A DNA stretch of 64,000 nucleotides from Actinomadura mexicana (lineage in GTDB: Bacteria > Actinomycetota > Actinomycetes > Streptosporangiales > Streptosporangiaceae): positions 539,828 to 603,827 of the forward strand of contig NZ_FZNP01000004.1 of NCBI RefSeq assembly GCF_900188105.1, in the 5' to 3' direction. Under the pieces are notes generated by a model. The model was not told the origin of the DNA. It worked only from the letters and a program-made list of their open reading frames with translations, and did no database searches. Shown here one piece after another: positions 1-7,390 of the stretch. Position 1 is the stretch's first letter. Each line of letters starts with the position of its first letter. The position numbers were made by a program, and so were the translations under genes.

Positions 1-176
1 CCCGTCTCCAGCAGCACCCTGGTGGTGGCCGGGACGAGCGACTCGCCGACGTGCGGCCGGGGGAAGTTCTCACCCTCGAACACCGCCACCGACAGCCCGG
101 CCTTGGCCAGGTACGCGGCCGCACTGGACCCGGCCGGGCCGCCGCCGACGATCACGACGTCGTAGTCGGTGCTCAC
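1..176 (-). CDS. Flavin-dependent halogenase (PltA-like), N-terminus only
   Basis: Only the first 58 or so codons are inside the window; the gene continues off the left edge. The GTG start at 176 overlaps the stop of the upstream carrier-protein gene as GTGA. The visible part begins with the FAD dinucleotide-binding motif GGGPAGSSAAAYLAKAG and then shows HVGESLVPAT, which is typical of the pyrrolyl-carrier-protein halogenases (PltA, HrmQ, Clz5 class). Those enzymes use FADH2, O2 and chloride or bromide to halogenate a pyrrole held on a carrier protein. The neighbours (proline adenylation, carrier protein, prolyl-PCP dehydrogenase) are exactly the set that makes that substrate. The catalytic WxWxIP region lies outside the window, so a related non-halogenating FAD monooxygenase is not fully excluded. 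Confidence 0.8.
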   Translation of the reverse strand, partial: MSTDYDVVIVGGGPAGSSAAAYLAKAGLSVAVFEGENFPRPHVGESLVPATTRVLLET

Positions 177-460
177 GGCTTCTGCGCTCCTTCCGCCCCG
201 GCCGGCGCCGGGACCATGCCGGCGACCAGCTTGCTGATCGCCTGGACGTCCCGGAAGTTCGCCTCGTTCATCTCCGTCAGCGGTACGCGTACGTGGATCT
301 CCTCCCGCAGGAAGTTCAGCAGGATGGCGCTGTTCATCGAGTTCAGGACGCCCGACTCCAGCAGGGGGGTCGTGTCCTCCAGCTCTCCGTCCGGATCACC
401 GTCCAGGAAGTTCTCGGCGATGAAGTTCTGTATCAGCGCCTTGATCTCGTCGATTGACAT
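173..460 (-). CDS. Stand-alone peptidyl carrier protein for the prolyl/pyrrolyl group (PltL-like)
   Basis: A 95-residue acyl/peptidyl carrier protein. Ser41 in the motif SGVLNSMNS is the predicted phosphopantetheine site. The helical pattern and length fit free-standing carrier proteins such as PltL. It should carry L-proline from the adjacent adenylation enzyme, then be oxidised to pyrrole-2-carboxyl-S-PCP and halogenated. I chose ATG 460 because AAGGA lies about 8 nt upstream; an in-frame ATG at 484 overlaps the adenylation gene stop (ATGA) and would add 8 residues. Its own stop overlaps the GTG of the halogenase, so translation is coupled along the operon. Confidence 0.88.
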   Translation of the reverse strand: MSIDEIKALIQNFIAENFLDGDPDGELEDTTPLLESGVLNSMNSAILLNFLREEIHVRVPLTEMNEANFRDVQAISKLVAGMVPAPAGAEGAQKP

Positions 461-480
461 TTCGCTGTCCTTCCGCGCTT

Positions 481-1968
481 TCATGTCGCTTGGGAAACCG
501 CTTGGTCCGAGCGGGCGGCGCGCCGGGCCAGCACCGGCCGGTCCACCTTGCCGTTGCCGTTCCTCGGCAGCTGCGCCAGGAGCCGCACCTCGTCGGCCAC
601 CATGTAGCGGGGCAGATGGCGTACGACGTGCCGCCGCAGCGCCAGGGTCCCGATCTCGCGGCCCGGATGCGGGGCCACGAAGGCCACGAGCCGGATGTCG
701 ACCCCCTCGCCCACCGCGACCACGGCGGCCTCCGCCACGTCGGCGTGCTTCTCCAGGACGTGCTCCACCTCACCGAGCTCGATCCGGTGCCCGCGGATCT
801 TCACCATCTGATCGCCGCGGCCCAGGTAGTCGAACGAGCCGTCGGGGAGGACCCGGACGCGGTCCCCGGTGCCGTACGGCCCCCGTTGCGGCGGGAGCCC
901 CCAGTACCCGCGCATCACCGTGGGGCCCTCCACCAGGAGTTCGCCCTCCTCCCCCGGCTCGGCGACTCCGCCGTCCGGGCGCCGCGCCCAGACCCGGTCA
1001 CCTCCGGCCGCGACACCTATCGGGACCGGCCGGTCCCGGTCCAGGTCCGCCGGCGTGACCTCGTGGAAGGTGCAGACGTTGGTCTCCGTCGGGCCGTACA
1101 GGTTCATCAGCCGCGCGCTGGTCCACCCGGCGAGATCGCGGAGCTGCGCGATGGGGAACGGTTCACCCGCGAACAGGACCGCGCGCAGCGCCGCCGGCGC
1201 GGGCCGGTCCAGCAGGCCGTGCCGCATCATCAGCGCGAGAGCGGACGGCACCGAGTACCAGTGGGTGATCCGCTGCCGGTACAGGAACTCGACCAGCTGC
1301 ATCGGGGCGAACGACAGCTCCGGGGGGATCAGGTGGACCGAGGCACCGGCGCGGAAGGCCACATACAGGTCGAGGACCGACAGGTCGAACGTGAAGGGGG
1401 CATGGTTGGCGAACCGGTCCTGCGGTGCCGGAGCGAGTTCGTCGTACGCCCAGTCGATGAACGCCCGAGCGTTCCGGTGCGTGATGCAGACACCCTTGGG
1501 CCTCCCCGTCGACCCGGAGGTGTACAGGATGTAGGCGAGGTCGTCGGGGGCCACGGGCTCGTTGACCGGCCGCGGCGCCGGGTCGGCCGGCGCACCGAGA
1601 TCGGTGTACCCGGCCGCCGTCCCCAGCTCGGCCGAGATGCGCGGGATCCGGCCGCGGTCGGTCACCACGACGCGTGCCCCGCAGTCCCGCGCGATCGCCG
1701 CGACCCGGCCCACCGGGACGCTTCCGTCGGCGGGGACGTACGCGGCGCCGATCCGCAGGACGGCCTGCATCGCCGCCACGGTCGCCGCCGACTTCCCCGC
1801 CCACACCACGGCCCGGTCTCCGCGGCGGAGGCCATCGGCATTGAGCCGGGTGGCGAGGGCGTTGGAGAGGGCGTCGAGTTCGCCGTAGGAAAGGCCGCCG
1901 GACGGCCCGCCCACCGCCGGCGCGTCGGGCCGTGCGGCCGCGTCGATGACGAGTTGGTGGAGGCTCAA
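481..1968 (-). CDS. L-proline adenylation enzyme (PltF-like)
   Basis: A 495-residue free-standing NRPS adenylation domain with no carrier domain attached. It has the A3 loop LYTSGSTGRPKG, A5 YGPTETN, A7 TGD, A8 region GHRIELGEVE and A10 lysine in NGNGKVDRP. Reading the ten-residue selectivity pocket by alignment to PheA gives D-L-L-Y-L-A-L-V-C, the code known for the proline enzymes of the pyrrole pathways (CloN4/PltF type). It should form prolyl-AMP and load the PCP encoded immediately downstream. The start is TTG at 1968, overlapping the TGA of the dehydrogenase gene as TTGA; no better start fits the N-terminal alignment. The specificity call is from pocket residues, not from experiment. 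Confidence 0.92.
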   Translation of the reverse strand: MSLHQLVIDAAARPDAPAVGGPSGGLSYGELDALSNALATRLNADGLRRGDRAVVWAGKSAATVAAMQAVLRIGAAYVPADGSVPVGRVAAIARDCGARVVVTDRGRIPRISAELGTAAGYTDLGAPADPAPRPVNEPVAPDDLAYILYTSGSTGRPKGVCITHRNARAFIDWAYDELAPAPQDRFANHAPFTFDLSVLDLYVAFRAGASVHLIPPELSFAPMQLVEFLYRQRITHWYSVPSALALMMRHGLLDRPAPAALRAVLFAGEPFPIAQLRDLAGWTSARLMNLYGPTETNVCTFHEVTPADLDRDRPVPIGVAAGGDRVWARRPDGGVAEPGEEGELLVEGPTVMRGYWGLPPQRGPYGTGDRVRVLPDGSFDYLGRGDQMVKIRGHRIELGEVEHVLEKHADVAEAAVVAVGEGVDIRLVAFVAPHPGREIGTLALRRHVVRHLPRYMVADEVRLLAQLPRNGNGKVDRPVLARRAARSDQAVSQAT

Positions 1969-3104
1969 AGGCCCGCCTCTCTCGCGATCAGATCCAGCTG
2001 GATCTCGGTCGTCCCGGAGAAGATCGTGGTGGGCACGCAGTCCCGGAGCTGCTGCTCGATCCCGCCGTCGGCCAGGTAGCCGGCGGCGCCGAAGAGCTGG
2101 ACGGCGTCGAGGCCGTTGGCGACCGCGGCCTCGGACACCGCGGTCTTCGACATGGCGATCGCGCCGACGTCGTCGCGCCCCTGGTCCAGCAGCCAGCAGG
2201 CGCGGTAGAGCAGCAGCCGCGCCGCCTCCAGCCGCTGCCGCATCCGGGCGATCCGGTGCGAGACGGCCTGGAAGCCGGAGAGCCTGCGGCCGAACTGCCG
2301 CCGCCGGGTCACGTGGCGGACGCACTCCTCCAGCTGGCGCTCCATCAGCCCCAGGTAGGCGGCGAACAGGCAGCTGCGCTCCCACGCCATCGAATACTGG
2401 AAGACCGCGCCTCCGCCGCCCTCGGTACCGAGGCGGAACCGTTCCGGGACCGCGCAGCCGTCGAACCGCACCCGTGCGGCCGGGCAGCCGTGCAGTCCCA
2501 TCTTGGCGTGCGGCGGGCCGACACTGATCCCGTCGAGGTCGCGCGGTACGGCGAAGGCCGAGACGCCCAGGAACCCGGCGGACGGGTTCGTCACCGCGTA
2601 GGTCACGAACACGTCCGCGATGGGGGCGTTGCTGACGAAGGACTTCTCTCCGGTGAGGAGATACCCCTCGCCCGATCGCACGGCGGCGGTCCTGATCCGT
2701 CCGACATCGGAGCCCGCGTCGTCCTCGGTCATGGCGTTGCCGGCGATGAGCTCGCCCGCGGCCATGCCCGCCGGCAGCGTGGCGCGGACCTCCCGCGATC
2801 CGAACTCCCACACGGGGACGGCACAGGACAGCAGGTGCGCCGCGACGGCGAACACGAAGCCGGTGTCCGGGCAGGATCGGCCGAACGCCTCCAGGCTCAG
2901 GGCCGTGTCCAGCGCCCCCAGTCCCTCCCCGCCCTGGTCGGCGGGCAGGCAGAGGCCCGTCAGGCCGATGCCGGCCGCGGCCTTCCAGGCCAGCCGCACC
3001 GACTCCGGGTCGGTGGTCGCCTCGCGCGCGCCGAACTGCTCGGCGACGGCCGTGCGCACACGGTCTCGGCGGTCCCGCTGAGCGGCAGAGAAATCAAATT
3101 CCAT
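1965..3104 (-). CDS. Prolyl-PCP dehydrogenase, acyl-CoA dehydrogenase family (PltE-like)
   Basis: A 379-residue flavoprotein with the usual acyl-CoA dehydrogenase layout: helical N-domain, middle beta domain (TEDDAGSDVG, GEKSFVSNAPIADVF) and C-terminal helical bundle (RRRQFGRRLSGFQAV). In PltE/RedW-type enzymes this fold oxidises prolyl-S-PCP by two steps to pyrrole-2-carboxyl-S-PCP. The C-terminal position that carries the base in medium-chain enzymes reads SGTTEIQ rather than YEGT, while MAWERSC offers a glutamate on the other helix, as in isovaleryl-type and PltE-type members. It is the first gene of the leftward operon; ATG 3104 begins right at the FDFSAAQR start typical of the family. 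The assignment to proline rests on the neighbouring adenylation and carrier genes. Confidence 0.88.
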   Translation of the reverse strand: MEFDFSAAQRDRRDRVRTAVAEQFGAREATTDPESVRLAWKAAAGIGLTGLCLPADQGGEGLGALDTALSLEAFGRSCPDTGFVFAVAAHLLSCAVPVWEFGSREVRATLPAGMAAGELIAGNAMTEDDAGSDVGRIRTAAVRSGEGYLLTGEKSFVSNAPIADVFVTYAVTNPSAGFLGVSAFAVPRDLDGISVGPPHAKMGLHGCPAARVRFDGCAVPERFRLGTEGGGGAVFQYSMAWERSCLFAAYLGLMERQLEECVRHVTRRRQFGRRLSGFQAVSHRIARMRQRLEAARLLLYRACWLLDQGRDDVGAIAMSKTAVSEAAVANGLDAVQLFGAAGYLADGGIEQQLRDCVPTTIFSGTTEIQLDLIAREAGL

Positions 3105-3564
3105 AAGCCAATTTCCGGCGAGTGTTCGACATGGCGGGCAGCGGGCGCCCCCGCCCGGGCTCTCATGAATTGGCAAGGCGGCCCTCGGCCTCGACTGCCG
3201 CACCGGACATATAGGCGGTACGGCGCTTTCGACTCCCGATGCCCCAGCGGCACCGGTGTAAAGGTTAGGCTCTCGGATAACCGGCCCCCAACCCCTATCA
3301 CCCCCCTTACAGGAGCCCACTGCCGCGACCAGAGACCCCTCACCGGCACGACAGGCCATCGTCCCAGTGCAGCCTCTGAAAAAATGGGCGAGGATGCCGG
3401 CTCGGCCGCGGCTAGGGGTAGGGGGCAGGACAGGGGTGTCAGGAGACGAGTGCCGGACAGTAGGGTCGATCGAGAATTGGCCTGTGTAAGAGTTACCATT
3501 CCCCGCGCAACCCCGGGACCGGACACGCAAAACCGCTCCGCGAAGCTAGGGAGCCATTCGACCG
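3105..3564. promoter_or_regulatory. Divergent promoter region between starter-unit operon and PKS/NRPS operon
   Basis: This 460-bp non-coding gap separates the two divergent biosynthetic operons, so both promoters must lie here. It holds G-tract repeats (ACCCCTATCA and CCCCCCTTAC at 3291-3310; CTAGGGGTAGGGGG and CAGGGGTG on the opposite orientation at 3412-3438). AGGGAG at 3550-3555 is a plausible ribosome site for the PKS. I did not find a convincing -35/-10 pair by eye. Confidence 0.55.
3291..3438. repeat. Clustered CCCCTA/TAGGGG motifs, candidate regulator sites
   Basis: ACCCCTAT at 3291-3298 is followed by CCCCCCTTA; about 110 bp downstream the reverse-oriented forms TAGGGGT, TAGGGGGC and CAGGGGTG occur within 3412-3438. 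The 8-mer ACCCCTAT recurs in the other cluster promoter at 13726-13733. The repetition is seen directly; a role as operator for a cluster-specific activator is inference, since no regulator gene is in the visible part of the cluster. Confidence 0.35.
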
Positions 3565-6500
3565 ATGGCTGATGAAGAAAAGCTGCGCCACTACCTGAAG
3601 AAGGCGACCGGCGAACTGCAGCGCACCGCCCGGAGGCTGCGCGACGTCGAACTCAGGGATTCCGAGCCGATCGCGATCGTCGGGATGGGCTGCCGCTTTC
3701 CGCCCGACCTGCGGTCCGCGGCGCAGCTGTGGCGATTCGTCGCGGGCGGGGGGGACGGCATCTCGCCGTTTCCCGCGGACCGGGGCTGGGGCGCGGTGAA
3801 CCTGGCCGGCACCGGCGACGACGGCGCGCCCCGTCCCGCGGCCTGCCAGGGGGGCTTCGTGGCCGGAGCCGACCAGTTCGACGCCGGGTTCTTCGGCATC
3901 GGCGAGCAGGAGGCGCTGGCGATGGATCCCCAGCAGCGGCTGCTCCTGGAGACCGCGTGGGAAGCGGTCGAGCACGCCGGCATGGCCCCGGCCGCCTTGC
4001 GCGGGACGGGCACCGGGGTCTACGCCGGGGTGTCCTACTGCCACTACGCGGCGGGGCCGCGGGCGACGCTCCAGGCGGCCGTCGACGACCATCTGGTCGT
4101 CGGCGGCTCGCCGAGCACGACGTCGGGCCGGGTCGCCTACGTGTTGGGGCTGCGCGGGCCGGCCATCAGCATCGACACCGCCTGCTCGTCCTCGCTCGTC
4201 GCCGTCCACCTGGCCTGCCAGGGACTGCGCCGCGGCGACTGCCGGCTCGCGCTGGCCGGCGGCGTCACGATCATGGCGACGCCGGACGTCGTCGTCGAGT
4301 TCGGCCGCCGCGGCGCGCTGGCCCCGGACGGCAGGTGCAAACCCTTCGCGGCCGCCGCGGACGGCATGGGATTCGGTGAGGGGGCCGGGCTGCTGGTGCT
4401 GGAGCGCCTGTCGGCGGCGCTGCGGAACGGCCACCCCGTGCTCGCGCTGATCCGCGGGTCGGCGGTCAACCAGGACGGCGCGACCAACGGGCTGACCTCG
4501 CCGAGCCGCACGGCGCAGGAGGAGGTGATCCGGCAGGCCCTGGCGGACGCCGGGCTCACCGCAGACCAGGTGGACGCCGTGGAGGGCCATGGAACCGGCA
4601 CGGCGCTGGGCGACTCGATCGAAGCCGAAGCCGTGCTCGCGGCCTACGGCGAGTCCAGGACGGCCGAGCGTCCCCTGCTCCTCGGCTCGGTCAAGTCGAA
4701 CATCGGCCACACCCAGGCGGCGTCCGGCGTGGCGAGCGTGATCAAGATGGTGATGTCCATGCGCGCGGGGACCCATGCGCGGACGCTGCACATCGACCGT
4801 CCGTCCGACTATGTCGACTGGTCCGGCGGGAAGGTCGTGCCGGCGGCCGAGCCGGCTCCGTGGCCGGCGGCCGGGCATCCCCGGCGCGCCGGCGTGTCGT
4901 CCTTCGGCATCAGCGGCACCAACGCGCACCTGGTCCTCGAGGAGCCCGCCGCGGTGGAGGTCGACGGCTCCGCCGCCGCACCGGGCGGCGCCGACGGTAC
5001 CCCCGTGCCCTGGGTGCTGTCGGCGAAGACCGACCCGGCACTGCGCGCCATGGCCGGGGAGCTTCGCGACTTCGTCCGCGAGCACCCGGACACCGCCGAC
5101 GACGACGTCGGGATCTCCCTGGCCCGGACGAGAACGGGGTTCCCCCGCCGGGCCGTGAGCCTGGGCACCACTCGCGACGAGCACCTGGCGGCGCTCGCGG
5201 CACTGGCCGGCGGCGAGCACGCGCCCCACATGGTCACCGGCGCGAACACCACCGCCGGGAAGGCGGCGGTGGTGTTCGCCGGCTCCGAACCCGACGCCCG
5301 CGCCTGGCGGAGCCTGGTCGCGCGCTTCCCCTCCGTGGTCGCGGAACTCGACGAAGTGCGCGCGCAGTTGGACGGCCACCTCGACGGGGCCGTTCGAGCA
5401 TTCCTCGCCGCCCCGCCCCGGACCGCGGCGGCGAGCGCGGCGGAGGCACCGGCGGGGGCTCTGCCGGCCGCGGTGCACGGGCATGCCGTGGTGTTCGCCC
5501 TCCAGGCCGCCCTCTACCGCTTGATCTGCTCGTTCGGGTTCACCCCTGACCTCGTCGCCGGTTCGGGGATCGGCGCGATCACCGCCGCCCACGCCGCCGG
5601 TGTCCTGTCCCTGGCCGACGCCGGCGCTCTGGTGGCCGCCGCCTGCGCTCCCGGCGCCGACGGCACGGCGGCGGGCCTGCGGAGGGCGGCCGAGCGGGCC
5701 AGCTACGCCCGGCCGCGGATCGCGGTCGCCCCTGGCGGCGATCCCGGGCAGGCCGAGCGCCTCCGCTCGCCGGAGTACTGGGCGGACGGGGCGTACCTGC
5801 GGGCCGCCGCCGAGGACGTCCTGCGCGGCGTGCGGTCCCAGGGCACGGTGACGTGCCTGGAGCTGGGTCCCGGCACCGTCGCCGCCGCCGGGCGGGACGG
5901 GCGCTCCGCCGAAGGAGTGCTGGAATGCCTCGCCGAGGCGTACACGGCGGGAGCGGCGGTCTCCTGGGAGGCCGCCTTCGCCCGGCGGCCGGGCACCCGG
6001 CACGTCCATCTGCCCGGCTACCCCTTCCAGCGCAGGCGCTACTGGCTCGCCCCGTCGACCACGCCGGGACGCGGCGCGAGCGCCCTCGCGCAGGACGCGG
6101 GGCACCCGATGCTCGGGGACGCGATCGACCTCGCCGGCTCGACGGAGCGGAGGTTCACCCGCACCCTGACGGTGCGGGAGCCGTGGTACGTCGGGCAGTA
6201 CCGGCTCCACGGCACGCCGGCGCTGCCGTCCGCCGCCGTCGCCGAATGGGCACTGGCCGCCTCGCGTGCGGCGGCGCGGGAGGGCCACGAGGCCCGGACG
6301 GTCGAGGATCTCGTCCTCGACGAAGTGATCACATTCCCCGAGGCGTCCCCGGTCACCGTCCAGACGTCGGCGGAGACGCAGGGGGCCGCCCCCCGGATCA
6401 CCGGATTCAGCAGGCGTCCCGGCGGCACCGAGCCCCAGTGGACGCGCCGCTTCACCGCATCTCTCACGAAGAGCGACGCGCTTGTCCCCGGCCCCGCCGG

Positions 6501-7359
6501 CCTGGACCGGCTGCGGACCGCGCCGGCCGAACACGACCCCGGCTCGCTCTTCGCGCGGCTGAGCCGCTCCGGCGTCGACTACGGGCCGGCATTCCGGCGC
6601 ATCACCCGCTGGTGGCGGACCGGCGACGAATCACTCGTGCTGGTCGAGAACGACGTGGCCGCCGCCGACGCCGACCGGTACCTCCAGCATCCCGTGGTGC
6701 TCGAGACCTGCTTCCTGTCCGCCATGCCGCTCACCTCCGACACCGGCCTGTGGCTTCCGGCGGCCATCGCCCGTCTCAGCTTCCACCGCGCCCTCCCCCC
6801 GAGGCTGTGGTGCCACGCCCGCCGGACCCGGGGCGATGCCGGCCGGCCCGGCCCGCTGGACCTGACGCTCATCTCCGACGCCGGCGAGACGCTCGCCGCG
6901 ATCGAGGGGCTCGCCTATCGCGCCGTCGACCCGGCGGCGCTCGGCCTGCCGGCGGCGAGCGCCGCCGAACCGGGGCTCGCCGGGTCGTGGGATGCCGAGG
7001 AGCTGTCCCGGCTCGCCGTGACCGAGCCGGACAGGGCGCGGCGGATGCTGATGGACACCCTGTTCGGCCGGGTGACCGCGCTGCTCGACGGCCGGCCGGA
7101 GGATAGCGAGGGCCTGCGCGAACGCTTCGGCGACGCCCGGTTCGGTGAACTGGGCCTGGACTCCCTCCGCGCGATGCGGCTGCGGGACCAGTTCCGCTCG
7201 CAGCTCTCGGTGGACGTCCCACCGCAGCGCCTCTTCGGCGACGCCACCGTCGCGGACATCGTGGAAACGGTGTGCCGGTTCCTCGCGGTCCGGCATCTCG
7301 CGATGACCGGAGACGAGCGGCCGGGTGACGCCGGACAGTCCGAAGAACTCATCCTGTGA
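3565..7359 (+). CDS. Single-module type I PKS: KS, degenerate AT, degenerate DH, ACP
   Basis: A 1264-residue modular PKS. Residues 1-30 form a short charged helical docking segment. The KS spans about 34-455 and is intact: Cys207 in DTACSSS, His342 in HGTGT, His382 in NIGHT. The next block looks like an acyltransferase but the GHSxGE motif reads GSGIGA, placing Gly668 where the nucleophilic serine belongs; the entry motif GQG is lost and the region with the YASH/HAFH specificity motif is deleted. The DH-like block has Tyr879 instead of the catalytic histidine (YRLHGTPALP) and Glu1047 instead of the aspartate (QHPVVLET). There is no KR. The ACP is intact with Ser1200 in LGLDSL. The module can therefore condense and carry acyl groups but must get its extender, if any, in trans. 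The last residues, SEELIL, look like a short linear docking motif for the NRPS that follows. Start ATG 3565 follows AGGGAG. Confidence 0.93.
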   Translation: MADEEKLRHYLKKATGELQRTARRLRDVELRDSEPIAIVGMGCRFPPDLRSAAQLWRFVAGGGDGISPFPADRGWGAVNLAGTGDDGAPRPAACQGGFVAGADQFDAGFFGIGEQEALAMDPQQRLLLETAWEAVEHAGMAPAALRGTGTGVYAGVSYCHYAAGPRATLQAAVDDHLVVGGSPSTTSGRVAYVLGLRGPAISIDTACSSSLVAVHLACQGLRRGDCRLALAGGVTIMATPDVVVEFGRRGALAPDGRCKPFAAAADGMGFGEGAGLLVLERLSAALRNGHPVLALIRGSAVNQDGATNGLTSPSRTAQEEVIRQALADAGLTADQVDAVEGHGTGTALGDSIEAEAVLAAYGESRTAERPLLLGSVKSNIGHTQAASGVASVIKMVMSMRAGTHARTLHIDRPSDYVDWSGGKVVPAAEPAPWPAAGHPRRAGVSSFGISGTNAHLVLEEPAAVEVDGSAAAPGGADGTPVPWVLSAKTDPALRAMAGELRDFVREHPDTADDDVGISLARTRTGFPRRAVSLGTTRDEHLAALAALAGGEHAPHMVTGANTTAGKAAVVFAGSEPDARAWRSLVARFPSVVAELDEVRAQLDGHLDGAVRAFLAAPPRTAAASAAEAPAGALPAAVHGHAVVFALQAALYRLICSFGFTPDLVAGSGIGAITAAHAAGVLSLADAGALVAAACAPGADGTAAGLRRAAERASYARPRIAVAPGGDPGQAERLRSPEYWADGAYLRAAAEDVLRGVRSQGTVTCLELGPGTVAAAGRDGRSAEGVLECLAEAYTAGAAVSWEAAFARRPGTRHVHLPGYPFQRRRYWLAPSTTPGRGASALAQDAGHPMLGDAIDLAGSTERRFTRTLTVREPWYVGQYRLHGTPALPSAAVAEWALAASRAAAREGHEARTVEDLVLDEVITFPEASPVTVQTSAETQGAAPRITGFSRRPGGTEPQWTRRFTASLTKSDALVPGPAGLDRLRTAPAEHDPGSLFARLSRSGVDYGPAFRRITRWWRTGDESLVLVENDVAAADADRYLQHPVVLETCFLSAMPLTSDTGLWLPAAIARLSFHRALPPRLWCHARRTRGDAGRPGPLDLTLISDAGETLAAIEGLAYRAVDPAALGLPAASAAEPGLAGSWDAEELSRLAVTEPDRARRMLMDTLFGRVTALLDGRPEDSEGLRERFGDARFGELGLDSLRAMRLRDQFRSQLSVDVPPQRLFGDATVADIVETVCRFLAVRHLAMTGDERPGDAGQSEELIL

Positions 7360-7390
7360 ACACCGGCGAGCTGCCAGGAAGGCACGCACG

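Noticed and set aside
3493..6534. 1000-codon frame opposite the PKS
   Set aside because: Antisense shadow of the KS and AT-like domains; no recognisable motif.
7325..7390. Earlier NRPS start at 7325
   Set aside because: That codon overlaps the PKS 3' end without a ribosome site; ATG 7391 has AGGAAGG 8 nt upstream and begins the docking domain.
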